Positions 52,834-61,017 of a DNA stretch of 64,000 bases are shown here, one piece after another (position 1 is the stretch's first letter; every line of letters begins with the position of its first letter). The DNA lies in assembly GCF_024435075.2 (NCBI RefSeq), contig NZ_JAMZEG020000002.1, positions 1 to 64,000 on the forward strand, in the 5' to 3' direction. A program made the translations under genes and the position numbers. The notes below the pieces were generated by a model that had not been told where the DNA came from, made no database searches, and was given only the letters and a program-made list of their open reading frames with translations. Origin of the DNA: Marinomonas maritima (GTDB lineage: Bacteria; Pseudomonadota; Gammaproteobacteria; Pseudomonadales; Marinomonadaceae).

Positions 52834-53268
52834 ATGCTAATTCGACCTGCAAGTATGAATGACGCCGCAGCCATTGCGCAAGTGGCGGCTGGATTGGGTT
52901 ATAAAGAGAAGACTATTGAACATTCTGCTGTGCAGAGGCTTGAGCGTTTACTGAGTTCTAATGACGATAGAGCTTGGGTGGCTGAATTAGACGGCGTGGT
53001 GATTGGCTGGCTTCATGCGCAACATGCTTTTCGAATGGCTTCTGCAGATTTTATTGAAATACTGGGATTGTCTGTTTCGGCCGAAGCCCGTTTCAAAGGG
53101 GCTGGACGTACCTTGGTTGAACAAGCTAGACAGTGGGCATCAGAAGAACATGTAACGTTGCGAGTTCGAACCAATGATATTCGCGATGAGGCCAAAAAAT
53201 TCTATTTGGCTTTAGATTTTTTGTTGGTGAAAAGGCAATCTGTCTTTGAATTGTCGCTTCAAATTTGA
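52834..53268 (+). CDS. GNAT-family N-acetyltransferase
   Basis: The 144-residue protein has a GNAT fold: IRPASMNDAAAIAQVAAGLG, IEILGLSVSAEARFKGAGRTLVEQA (acetyl-CoA loop FKGAGRTL, about 88-95) and VRTNDIRDEAKKFYLALDF. GTG at 52831 is an equally possible start. It follows the dioxygenase-like gene by about 20 bases and may be co-transcribed. Confidence 0.87.
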   Translation: MLIRPASMNDAAAIAQVAAGLGYKEKTIEHSAVQRLERLLSSNDDRAWVAELDGVVIGWLHAQHAFRMASADFIEILGLSVSAEARFKGAGRTLVEQARQWASEEHVTLRVRTNDIRDEAKKFYLALDFLLVKRQSVFELSLQI

Positions 53269-53496
53269 TCCGTTTTGCTTGATAGGTGTCTTTTTTTCAA
53301 ATTAATATTCCAACATCCCTTTAAAAATCGTCGAACATACCAAACTTCTAGGTTTATACGGTAGTTATTGCGCTTATGGGACGTTATCATAATGCCACAA
53401 ACTATTGTTTGGGTTCGTGTTGTGGCGGTGTATCGCAACCCTGTTTGCTTGTATCAAGCGCTCGTACCCTTATTCATTTTTAAGCTGGAGAATAGA

Positions 53497-53979
53497 ATGC
53501 AAATTACAGAAAACGCCGTTGTTAGCATGCACTACACATTGACAGACGAACAAGGCCAAGAGCTAGATTCTTCTGTAGGTCAAGAGCCTTTAGTATTTTT
53601 AAGTGGCGCTCAGAACATCATTGATGGCCTAGATAAAGCACTTCAAGGCAAAGCGGCGGGCGATAAACTTGCGGTATCGGTTGAGCCTGAAGATGGCTAC
53701 GGCGCAGTACATGAAGAACTTATTCAGAAAGTACCGACAGAAAACTTTCAAGGCGTTGATGATATTGAAATTGGTATGCAGTTCATGGCACAAACGCCAG
53801 GCGGCCAACAACCTGTTACTGTCATCGGGGTAGAAGACGACGGTATTATGCTTGATGGTAACCATCCATTGGCTGGTAAAACGTTGAAGTTTGATGTTGA
53901 GATTATTGAAGTTCGCGAAGCATTGGCTGAAGAGTTAGAGCATGGTCATGTGCATGGTGAAGGTGGCCATCAACACTAG
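53497..53979 (+). CDS. slyD: FKBP-type peptidyl-prolyl isomerase, SlyD type
   Basis: SlyD is a cytosolic prolyl isomerase and chaperone that also binds nickel. I start at MQITENAVVSMHY (CTGGAG upstream), giving 160 residues; longer frames begin in upstream non-coding sequence. The FKBP core has LSGAQNIIDGLDKAL, an insert-in-flap domain, and DGNHPLAGKTLKFDVEI. The C-terminal tail is His-rich (EHGHVHGEGGHQH). In Escherichia coli SlyD supplies Ni to hydrogenase; here a nickel SOD is encoded 8 kb away, but a connection is only suggestive. Confidence 0.92.
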   Translation: MQITENAVVSMHYTLTDEQGQELDSSVGQEPLVFLSGAQNIIDGLDKALQGKAAGDKLAVSVEPEDGYGAVHEELIQKVPTENFQGVDDIEIGMQFMAQTPGGQQPVTVIGVEDDGIMLDGNHPLAGKTLKFDVEIIEVREALAEELEHGHVHGEGGHQH

Positions 53980-54001
53980 ATCAAATAAAAAACGAACAAA
54001 C

Positions 54002-54036
54002 AAAAAGCAGCCTCTGGAAACAGCGGCTGCTTTTTT
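54002..54036 (+). terminator. Terminator after slyD
   Basis: AGCAGCC pairs with GGCTGCT across a 12-base loop and is followed by six T. Confidence 0.85.
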
Positions 54037-54064
54037 GTTTTAGAGGCAAGAGCGAGACAGACTT

Positions 54065-54691
54065 ATGGCACAAGAAACTTTCATAGCATTAAAAGAGGCT
54101 GTTTTATCTTGCCAGCATTGTGCGAGTCTTCTTCCAAATCCCCCTGAACCGATTATCCAAATTCATCCTAATGCAAAAATACTTATTGCAGGTCAGGCTC
54201 CGGGTCAAAAGGCCCATGATAGTGGCCGCCCTTTTGATGACCTAAGTGGTGATCGATTAAGGAGTTGGCTTGGCGTGACTGTGGACGTATTTTATGACGC
54301 TCAACAAGTTGCTATTTTACCAATGGGCTTTTGTTTCCCCGGTAATACTTATTACAAAAGTGGGCCGTCAGCAGGAAAGATATCAGGGGATTTACCGCCA
54401 CGTCCTGAGTGCGCCGTAAAGTGGCGTGAGGCTATACTGAGTCAGCTTACGCATATTGAGTTGACGATCGTATTAGGCGTTTATGCCCAAAAGTATCATT
54501 TAGGGCGTTCAGGCAATCTCACAGAACAGGTTAAAGCGTGGCTATATTGGTTGGAACAAGGAATATTAGTTTTACCTCACCCTAGTCCTCGAAATAATCG
54601 CTGGTTGAAGCAAAACCCTTGGTTTGAAACTGAGGTTTTGCCAGAACTCAAAAAACGGGTTAACGCGTTACTTCAGGTTCCCGCGTCATAA
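54065..54691 (+). CDS. Uracil-DNA-glycosylase family protein
   Basis: The 208-residue protein belongs to the UDG superfamily. An N-terminal CQHC (about 16-19), the water-activating/uracil loop LIAGQAPGQKAHDSGRPFDD (about 41-60) and the C-terminal HPSPRNNRW loop are visible. It may excise uracil or have a related role; members with one CxxC pair but no full four-Cys iron-sulfur set, as here, are less characterised. It overlaps the convergent elaA by 32 bases. Confidence 0.87.
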   Translation: MAQETFIALKEAVLSCQHCASLLPNPPEPIIQIHPNAKILIAGQAPGQKAHDSGRPFDDLSGDRLRSWLGVTVDVFYDAQQVAILPMGFCFPGNTYYKSGPSAGKISGDLPPRPECAVKWREAILSQLTHIELTIVLGVYAQKYHLGRSGNLTEQVKAWLYWLEQGILVLPHPSPRNNRWLKQNPWFETEVLPELKKRVNALLQVPAS

Positions 54692-55127
54692 TATAATGCT
54701 CTATGCCATCTTCCATATAAGGTGCGGAAACCGTGGTAAAACCGTGGGATTTATAGAAATTTTCAAGATGCGATTGAGCGCCAATTTTGATCGGACTGGT
54801 TGGCCATAGAGTAGTTGCATGTTTAATTGCATGACTCATCAATGTATGACCCATTTTATCCTTGCGGCTTTGCGGAGCAACAACGACGCGTCCTATGCTG
54901 CTGTAACCTGAATACGAATCACCTTCGGCCAACAATCTTGCATAGGCTACGAGTTGATTGTCTTGCAAGGCAAAAAGATGTTGAGTGCTGGGTAATGTAT
55001 CCAAGCCGTCTAATTCTGGAAAAGGGCAGTTTTGCTCAACCACAAAAACATCACAGCGAAGTCTAAGTAAATCATAAAGTATGTGAGTAGACAGCTCGTT
55101 AAACGGCTGACAATGCCATGTTATCAT
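54660..55127 (-). CDS. elaA: ElaA-type GNAT acyltransferase
   Basis: The 155-residue protein matches ElaA: LYDLLRLRCDVFVVEQNCPFPELDGLD (about 18-44, spanning the typical VFVVEQ.C.Y block), VAYARLL, IGRVVV and KIGAQSHLENFYKSHGF. These GNAT-like proteins are widespread and little studied. Convergent overlap of 32 bases with the UDG-like gene. Confidence 0.9.
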   Translation of the reverse strand: MITWHCQPFNELSTHILYDLLRLRCDVFVVEQNCPFPELDGLDTLPSTQHLFALQDNQLVAYARLLAEGDSYSGYSSIGRVVVAPQSRKDKMGHTLMSHAIKHATTLWPTSPIKIGAQSHLENFYKSHGFTTVSAPYMEDGIEHYIMTREPEVTR

Positions 55128-55191
55128 TACTTTTTTCCATCAAATTATTGTTCGATCTTGTTGGCTTATATTATGCCTAGGAAGTCGTGTT

Positions 55192-55548
55192 ATGAACATG
55201 AAAGAGTTCTCACTGTGCGTTGGATTATCGGCTCATACGTTGCGTTATTATGAAAAAATCGGATTGATAAAAAATGTTCAACGTAATACCAGCGGTCATC
55301 GGTCTTACACAAAAAAAGAGGTAGAGTGGGTTGGTTTTATTGTTCGTTTGAAAGAAACAGGGATGGCTCTGGAAAATATACTGCAATACGCGGCACTACG
55401 AGAGGTCGGGGTAATGACAGTCTTGGAACGTCAGCAACTGTTAGAGCGCCATAAAGACCTGTTAAAAGCGCACATAGCGTTGCAGCAGAATCATTTAGAA
55501 GCGTTAGACAAGAAAATTGATTTGTATAAAGCCAACAAAGTGAGTTGA
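55192..55548 (+). CDS. MerR-family transcriptional regulator
   Basis: The 118-residue protein has a MerR helix-turn-helix (FSLCVGLSAHTLRYYEKIGLI at about 5-25 is split across the two helices) with the conserved LRYYE, a second winged region RSYTKKEVEWVGFI, and a dimer helix rich in Glu/Leu. No cysteine-rich effector part is present; it fits the AdhR/NmlR-like subgroup. Its likely operator is at 55545-55575, before the next gene. Confidence 0.9.
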   Translation: MNMKEFSLCVGLSAHTLRYYEKIGLIKNVQRNTSGHRSYTKKEVEWVGFIVRLKETGMALENILQYAALREVGVMTVLERQQLLERHKDLLKAHIALQQNHLEALDKKIDLYKANKVS

Positions 55549-55575
55549 CTTAGAGTTTACTCTAACTTGTAAGGT
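55545..55575 (+). promoter_or_regulatory. MerR-type promoter/operator with 19-base spacer
   Basis: TTGACT (55545-55550) and TAAGGT (55570-55575) are 19 bases apart. In the spacer lies a perfect dyad TTAGAGT-TT-ACTCTAA (55550-55565). A long spacer containing a dyad is the hallmark of MerR-controlled promoters. It overlaps the merR stop and drives the downstream gene. Confidence 0.7.
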
Positions 55576-55609
55576 ATTACTTCTTTCAGAAAATGAATAG
55601 GAGTACGCC

Positions 55610-55990
55610 ATGAATAACTCAAGATTTGACTTAGGTTTAGCACTGCTTTCTAAGATTGACGGAGAAGCGGGGCATAACGTGATAGATAGCCTACAAGACA
55701 TTTGCCCTGATTTAGCTCGATTTACCATTGAATACCCATTTGGTGATATTTACTCACGACCCAGCTTGGATCTTAAGTCCAGAGAGATCGCCACCGTCGC
55801 AGCATTAACGGCGTTAGGTAATTGCCGTCCTCAACTTAAAGTCCACCTGAACGCTGCTTTAAATGTTGGTTGCAGTGAGGACGAAATAAAAGAAGTGTTA
55901 TTGCAAATGTCAGTCTACGCAGGCTTTCCATCGGCATTGAATGGCATGTTTGCTTTCAAAGAAGTGTTGCAAGAACGAGAGACTGAATAA
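55610..55990 (+). CDS. Carboxymuconolactone decarboxylase (AhpD-like) family protein
   Basis: The 126-residue protein is a single CMD domain: SREIATVAALTALGNCRPQLKVHLNAALNVG (about 53-83), and LLQMSVYAGFPSALNG near the C-terminus. The Cys-X-X-Cys of true AhpD is absent: one Cys occurs in GNCRPQ and another in VGCSEDE, spaced more widely. The His in VHLNAAL is conserved. AGGAGTACGCC precedes the start. The MerR-type promoter in front suggests induction by stress or an aldehyde-like signal. Confidence 0.9.
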   Translation: MNNSRFDLGLALLSKIDGEAGHNVIDSLQDICPDLARFTIEYPFGDIYSRPSLDLKSREIATVAALTALGNCRPQLKVHLNAALNVGCSEDEIKEVLLQMSVYAGFPSALNGMFAFKEVLQERETE

Positions 55991-56044
55991 ACTAAACGTC
56001 AGTTTCTAAGTTGTACTGATGTTTTAACGAATATTTAGGACTTT

Positions 56045-56080
56045 TAGCTCTTACGCTCGGTAAACCGAGTGTAAGAGCTA
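56045..56080. other. Long near-perfect hairpin
   Basis: TAGCTCTTACGCTCGG (56045-56060) and CCGAGTGTAAGAGCTA (56065-56080) form a 16-bp stem with one G-U and a 4-base loop. No T-run follows, so it may be a U-poor terminator for the CMD gene or for the minus-strand gene at 56194, or an unrelated palindrome. Confidence 0.6.
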
Positions 56081-56193
56081 CATTCAGATAATAAGTGTGG
56101 CACTGCCAAAAAGTTGTATGAATTTTTCAATACCGATGCGATAAAGGAAAAGCAAAAGACACATAAGTATTTACATATTCCCCCGAATATTTA

Positions 56194-56595
56194 TCAGCGT
56201 CGGTATTGAATCGAGGTGACATTTTCTCGGAAATAATCTACTTTTCCATCCAGCTCGTGAGAAATAATAACCGTTTTACTTGTCACATCGGACTCTGCCA
56301 AACCATACCAAAATGATTGATCAAACGTAGTTAGATACCAGCCGTCGCCTAACTCCTCTGATGTTAACCCGATAATTTCCGTTCCTTTTGGAAAAATTTC
56401 CGCTCCTAGCCGGGTTAAAACAGCTATAAAACCTTCTTTGTTTTGACACTGCTGCCAATTTGTATCGGCGTCATCTTTGTAGTGGTCAATGCGTAAGTCA
56501 ATATTGTCTGCTATCAAATCTAGTAATGACATATCTCCTTTTTCAAATTTATTTAATAACTCATGGATTACAATATTGTGGTGACGTTCAAACAT
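56194..56595 (-). CDS. Hypothetical protein, possibly SnoaL/NTF2-like
   Basis: The 133-residue protein starts HHNIVIHELLNKFEKGDMS, followed by IADNIDLRIDHYKDD and later strands GDGWYLTTFDQSFWYGLA and VIISHELDGKVDYFRENV. The pattern of an N-terminal helical part and a sheet of alternating hydrophobics fits an NTF2/SnoaL-like fold, but this is only suggestive and no function can be assigned. Divergent from the LysR gene. Confidence 0.65.
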   Translation of the reverse strand: MFERHHNIVIHELLNKFEKGDMSLLDLIADNIDLRIDHYKDDADTNWQQCQNKEGFIAVLTRLGAEIFPKGTEIIGLTSEELGDGWYLTTFDQSFWYGLAESDVTSKTVIISHELDGKVDYFRENVTSIQYRR

Positions 56596-56747
56596 GTTAG
56601 ATACCTTATTAATTTATATTTTTTAAAATCATTAATATTCAGATATTTATAGATTTTTTTTGATTTTCATTTGGCGTTTTAATAGAGTAGATAAAATAAA
56701 TCCATAGGTATAATATGTTTTTTATTTTTCATGTATAGGTTTTTTGT

Positions 56748-57587
56748 ATGGTTGAGATTAAGCCACTTCATTACTTCGTATCAGCGTATGAGGAAGGGTC
56801 TATCACGGCGGCAGCGTCACGATGCTTCATATCACAGCCCTCCATTACCCACGCTATTAAGTCATTGGAAGATCGTTTGGGTGTAATACTATTTGAGAGA
56901 AGTAAGCAGGGTATTAAGCCAACAAAAGAAGGGCAAACGCTCTATAAGCTTGCCACCGATCTCTTGCTACAAAATCAGCAATTAGAGGCGGCTTTTACAC
57001 CTGATAAAAAAGTTGAGTTGCACCTTTATATACAACCCGATATTAATATTGAGCGGTATTGCAATATCATTGACACTATTCAAAACACCTCGCCATTTAT
57101 TGATTTGTCTATAGTAGAGACGGTTGATCAAGCTCAGTTGGCTATCATTGATGAGGAGCGATTATCATCCCAATTTCAATTTAAGGTACTCAATCAGGAA
57201 CGCTATCAACTGGTTGTTCGCAAGGATCACCCTTTAGCCACCGAAAATGTGGTTACGCTGGAGTCATTTAAAGATCTTTCGTTTATTGAGAGGCCTTACT
57301 GCACTAATCGTAAGGCGTTTGAGCGGCTGATGAATGAGAAAAAAATATCGATTACCTATAAAGGGAAATCTATTCATGATTTACAAATCCAAGGTCTGGT
57401 AAAGCTAGGCCTAGGAGTGGCAGTAATACCAGAATCGTATATCCAAAAAGACGATGATTTAAAGTACATGGCTATTGCTCTGGATGCGCCCATAACTCGC
57501 ACTATTGTGCTTGCCTATCGAAAGCTCCCTAGTGTGTTAATGACGGCGATGGAAGAGACTAAATGGGCTTATTGCCGCAAAAAATAA
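56748..57587 (+). CDS. LysR-family transcriptional regulator
   Basis: The 279-residue protein has a LysR DNA-binding domain (about 3-60: KPLHYFVSAYEEGSITAAAS..CFISQPSITHAIKSLEDRLG broken across helices) and a substrate-binding domain of about 200 residues. It is divergent from the hypothetical NTF2-like gene, the usual position of a LysR target, with an AT-rich 152-base region between. The effector is unknown. Confidence 0.92.
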   Translation: MVEIKPLHYFVSAYEEGSITAAASRCFISQPSITHAIKSLEDRLGVILFERSKQGIKPTKEGQTLYKLATDLLLQNQQLEAAFTPDKKVELHLYIQPDINIERYCNIIDTIQNTSPFIDLSIVETVDQAQLAIIDEERLSSQFQFKVLNQERYQLVVRKDHPLATENVVTLESFKDLSFIERPYCTNRKAFERLMNEKKISITYKGKSIHDLQIQGLVKLGLGVAVIPESYIQKDDDLKYMAIALDAPITRTIVLAYRKLPSVLMTAMEETKWAYCRKK

Positions 57588-57941
57588 AGAATCAGGCTCT
57601 AAGGTTTCCTATCGTCCAACAATGGATCATTGTGATAAAAAATAGTGTATACCTGTTGAGTTTGAATGATGTGTGGAAGTCATTTGTCCCCAATAAATGT
57701 CGGGACGTTTATTAAGCTATTTCTGAGCCGGCTTATGTCATTGCCATTTTTAATGATGTGATATTGAAGAATAAAGCGGGGGACGGTAAATAGACTGAGA
57801 TGGATAGGAAAGGTGCAGGGAAACGCTTATGTTTTTATTTTAGCGCTGTTTCCTTTTTTATAAAATCCGTTGGACCAAGCCAAAATGTTTTCTTCTAGAA
57901 GAAGACGCTTACCCAATTGAACTTTATATTAGCGGTATGGA
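57588..57941. other. Gene-free stretch between lysR and the small minus-strand gene
   Basis: No frame of convincing quality is seen in these 354 bases. The composition is mixed, and the stretch may hold the degraded end of a mobile element, but no motif identifies one. I see no RNA gene. Confidence 0.4.
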
Positions 57942-58145
57942 TTAAGCGTGCTGAGCAGAAGATGATACAAAAACGGCTTTTAATTTCAGTGCTGCTTTTT
58001 TAACGGCTTTAATAGCAGAAGATATACCTGCAACAATGTATTCAGCGCGTTCTGCACGTGCGATTGTTTCGTATTTTTCAGCGTCTGTTAGGTAGGCAGA
58101 GTTTACGTTTGCTAATAATTCAGCAATAGTTTGATTCTTTTTCAT
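57942..58145 (-). CDS. Small protein of unknown function
   Basis: Starting at MKKNQTIAEL (GGGAAACACG upstream; a longer start six codons earlier is less well supported), the product has 67 residues. It is Ala-rich and strongly helical: NVNSAYLTDAEKYETIARAE, then RAEYIVAGISSAIKAVKKA and ALKLKAVFVSSS. The C-terminal half looks like an amphipathic helix with Lys on one face. I do not recognise a named family. It stands alone between LysR and Lrp genes. Confidence 0.6.
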   Translation of the reverse strand: MKKNQTIAELLANVNSAYLTDAEKYETIARAERAEYIVAGISSAIKAVKKAALKLKAVFVSSSAQHA

Positions 58146-58340
58146 CGTGTTTCCCTTATCCATAGTTGTTTGATATCAGCATCAAAAAAACTGTGTTTTG
58201 ATGTTGATATAGTAGGAATTCCACGTAAATAAGACAAACGATATAAAATACACCAATAGCTGAGTAAAACTAATCAATCGGACAATAATAGAATAATTGA
58301 GCAGACAATAGGGTCATTTGAAAGTGTAATTCATTCAGTA

Positions 58341-58814
58341 TTAGACGTTATCAAGTGGGCTGCCATCTTGTTTGGCGGTGTCTAAGCAAATATAAGATTT
58401 TGTACTCACTACGTCAGCGTGAGCATAAAGTTGTTTGACAACCAAATCCGTAAACTCAGCCATGTTTTTGGCACACACTTCCACGATTAAATCCACGTCT
58501 CCGGTGACACCATGCACATTGATCGCCGCGCTTTGTTGTTGTAGAAAATGCATCACGTTGTCCCGTGCATTTGGCGTATCTTTGCTGACGGTCACCAGTG
58601 TCCAAGCCATGACACTATAGCCGAGCTTTTGATAGTTCACTTTTGCTCGATAGCCGCTAATAACGTTCATTTCTTCTAATAAGCGTAAGCGCCTTAAACA
58701 TTGTGATTGAGATAAGTTGATGGCTTGAGCCAGTTGAGTGTTGCTTATTCGACCATTTGACTCTAATGCTTTGATTATTTTGTAGTCTGTGCGGTCTAAG
58801 GAGATTTCTTTCAT
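58341..58814 (-). CDS. Lrp/AsnC-family transcriptional regulator
   Basis: The 157-residue protein has a helix-turn-helix (DYKIIKALESNGRISNTQLA, LSQSQCLRRLRLLEEMNVI) and a C-terminal RAM ligand-binding domain (TLVTVSKDTPNARDNVMHF, VHGVTGDVDLIVEV). It is divergent from the aminotransferase V gene, the likely target, with 150 bases between. Amino-acid response is inferred from the family. Confidence 0.93.
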   Translation of the reverse strand: MKEISLDRTDYKIIKALESNGRISNTQLAQAINLSQSQCLRRLRLLEEMNVISGYRAKVNYQKLGYSVMAWTLVTVSKDTPNARDNVMHFLQQQSAAINVHGVTGDVDLIVEVCAKNMAEFTDLVVKQLYAHADVVSTKSYICLDTAKQDGSPLDNV

Positions 58815-58964
58815 TTATCGCTCTATTTTAACAAAATTATTGTATTACGTTAGTAATCTTTCTCTGAAATAGCAAACAACTTGTGTGTTTTATTCTTTAT
58901 ACTTTTGCTCTAGTCGTTTATTTTTTTATGGCGTATTTTGGGTTGTTTTTGGAAGGATAAAGTT

Positions 58965-60200
58965 ATGACTCCTTTGTTAGATTTAGCGTTTGTTCGTTCT
59001 CAGTTTCCGGCTTTTAAAGAGCCATCTTTATCCGGTCAGGCTTTTTTTGATAATGCAGGCGGTTCCTATGCATGCAAAGCCGTTATTGATCATTTGGACC
59101 AATATTACCGAGAAACAAAACTCCAGCCTTATCACCTTCATCCTGCTGCTCAAAAAGCTGGTGCACAGATGGATTTAGCTTATAAACGCTTAGCGTCCTA
59201 TTTGAATGTAGAGGCAAGTGAAGTACACCTTGGGCCTTCGACTTCTCAGAATACGTATGTGCTGGCTCAGGCGTTTGGCAAGATATTGAAAGAAGGTGAT
59301 GAGGTCATTGTGACCAATCAAGATCACGAAGCGAACATCGGTGTTTGGCGTGCTTTGGCGTCTCGTGGCGTCGTTATTAAAGAATGGCAAGTTGATTCAA
59401 GTACAGGGTCTTTGAATATCAACGATCTAGAGCAACTTTTTACTAAACGAACCAAGTTATTGGCGTTCACTCATTGTTCCAATGTGGTGGCAGAAATCAA
59501 CCCAGTAGCAGAAATTTGCGCGCGAGCAAGAGCGGCAAATGTGATGACACTGGTTGATGGTGTGTCGTTTGCGAGCCATGGGTTACCAGATATAGATGCA
59601 CTCGGCGCTGATATTTATTTATTTTCGCTTTATAAAGCGTATGGCACGCACCTTGGTGTGATGGTTATTCGTAATGCCATTGCAGATAAACTAGGCAATC
59701 AAGCGCATTATTTTAATGAAGCTTATCGTCAAAAATGGTTTGTACCTGCCGGTCCTGATCATGCTCAAGTAGCAGCCAGTCGTGGTGTGCTGGACTATTT
59801 TGATGTCTTGCATGATTACCATTTTGATGAGGGCGGCTCAGCTCTTGAAAAGGCTCAACGAGTAAGAATATTGTTTCATGACGCCGAGCAGGTGTTGCTG
59901 GCTAAGTTGCTTGAGTATGTTGATCAACATCCTAAGCTGACATTGCTTGGTCCAACGGATCCTTTAAAAAGAGCGGCCACTGTTGCTATTATTCCTAAAG
60001 GTCAAACACCTCAGGAATTGGCTCAAAAACTGGTTGATCAAGGGATTATTTGTGGTGCAGGGCATTTCTATGCGGTTCGCTTGCTAGAAGCAATGGGAGT
60101 GGATTCTAATACTGGCGTTGTCAGATTGTCATTTGTTCATTACACGCAACCAGAAGAAATTGACCAGCTGATACAAGCCTTAGAAATAGCGCTTAAATAA
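58965..60200 (+). CDS. Class V aminotransferase, cysteine desulfurase-like
   Basis: The PLP enzyme starts at ATG after GGAAGGA, giving 411 residues. FDNAGGSYACKAV near the N-terminus, GPSTSQNTYVLAQAFG, NQDHEANIGVWRAL, LVDGVSFASHGLPD and the PLP-lysine in SLYKAYGTHLG (about 223-233) are clear. The position and the divergent Lrp gene favour a selenocysteine lyase/isopenicillin epimerase-like enzyme of amino-acid breakdown rather than the housekeeping IscS. The exact reaction is unknown. Confidence 0.88.
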   Translation: MTPLLDLAFVRSQFPAFKEPSLSGQAFFDNAGGSYACKAVIDHLDQYYRETKLQPYHLHPAAQKAGAQMDLAYKRLASYLNVEASEVHLGPSTSQNTYVLAQAFGKILKEGDEVIVTNQDHEANIGVWRALASRGVVIKEWQVDSSTGSLNINDLEQLFTKRTKLLAFTHCSNVVAEINPVAEICARARAANVMTLVDGVSFASHGLPDIDALGADIYLFSLYKAYGTHLGVMVIRNAIADKLGNQAHYFNEAYRQKWFVPAGPDHAQVAASRGVLDYFDVLHDYHFDEGGSALEKAQRVRILFHDAEQVLLAKLLEYVDQHPKLTLLGPTDPLKRAATVAIIPKGQTPQELAQKLVDQGIICGAGHFYAVRLLEAMGVDSNTGVVRLSFVHYTQPEEIDQLIQALEIALK

Positions 60201-60211
60201 CAGAAAAAAGA

Positions 60212-60240
60212 AAAGGTCAGATGTTTTTCATCTGTCCTTT
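60212..60240. terminator. Bidirectional terminator between the aminotransferase gene and bluB
   Basis: AAAGG-T-CAGATG and CATCTG-T-CCTTT form a stem with one T-T mismatch around TTTTT. The flanking A- and T-rich bases let it serve the convergent genes. Confidence 0.65.
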
Positions 60241-60242
60241 CT

Positions 60243-60893
60243 TTATTTAGAGTGTGGCCAAGATTCAAAATGAACCGCTGAACTGACGTCTCGCCTAGGC
60301 AACCAACCTGATCTTTCAAGATCTGGGGTGTCGTGAAAAATGTCGACATAACCCACACATAAGTACGCAATGATATCGATGGATTCGGGGATATTGAGTG
60401 TGTCGCGTATGACATGATCGTGAATAATACTGACCCAACCAACGCCTAGGTTTTCAGCTCTCGCCGCTAACCATAGGTTTTGCACCGCGCATACGGAACT
60501 GAATAAATCCATTTCCGGTTTAGCGGTTCGACCTAAGACAACGGAACCGGTTCGACTGCGATCACAGGTCACGCAAATACCCAATGGCGCTTCTTCAATA
60601 CCTTCTAGTTTAAGGCTTTTATAGTCTTCTTTGCGATGACCTTCAAATAGCTCAGTCGCTTCTGCATGAGCGTGTAGAAAACCTTGTTTGATTTTTGCCT
60701 TAGATTCAGGACTTTGCACAATAATGAAATCCCACGGTTGCATAAAGCCAACGCTAGGGGCGTGGTGAGCAGCCAGTAATACGCGTTCTAAAACGTCTTG
60801 AGGGATGGTGTCTGATTTGAACTCTCTGCGTACATCACGACGCGAAAAAATTGTTTTGTAAACCGCGTCTCGTTCTTCTTGAGTGATGTTCAT
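60243..60893 (-). CDS. bluB: 5,6-Dimethylbenzimidazole synthase
   Basis: BluB cuts reduced FMN with oxygen to form dimethylbenzimidazole, the lower ligand of B12. The 216 residues are a nitroreductase-like fold: RRDVRREFK, AAHHAPSVGFMQPWDFIIV (about 41-59), NLWLAARAENLGVGWVSI and the C-terminal WLPRRDVSSAVHFESW. It lies 20 kb from cobT-cobS, which use its product through CobT. Confidence 0.93.
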   Translation of the reverse strand: MNITQEERDAVYKTIFSRRDVRREFKSDTIPQDVLERVLLAAHHAPSVGFMQPWDFIIVQSPESKAKIKQGFLHAHAEATELFEGHRKEDYKSLKLEGIEEAPLGICVTCDRSRTGSVVLGRTAKPEMDLFSSVCAVQNLWLAARAENLGVGWVSIIHDHVIRDTLNIPESIDIIAYLCVGYVDIFHDTPDLERSGWLPRRDVSSAVHFESWPHSK

Positions 60894-61017
60894 AAATATC
60901 GACTTTCATTATTAGAAAAGCCGATATTATGGTCGTTCATGACACATTATACCAATGAGGAAAATTCGGGATAAGATGTATTTTTCTAAATTTAATAGAG
61001 TGAGGCGGACTCGTTGT

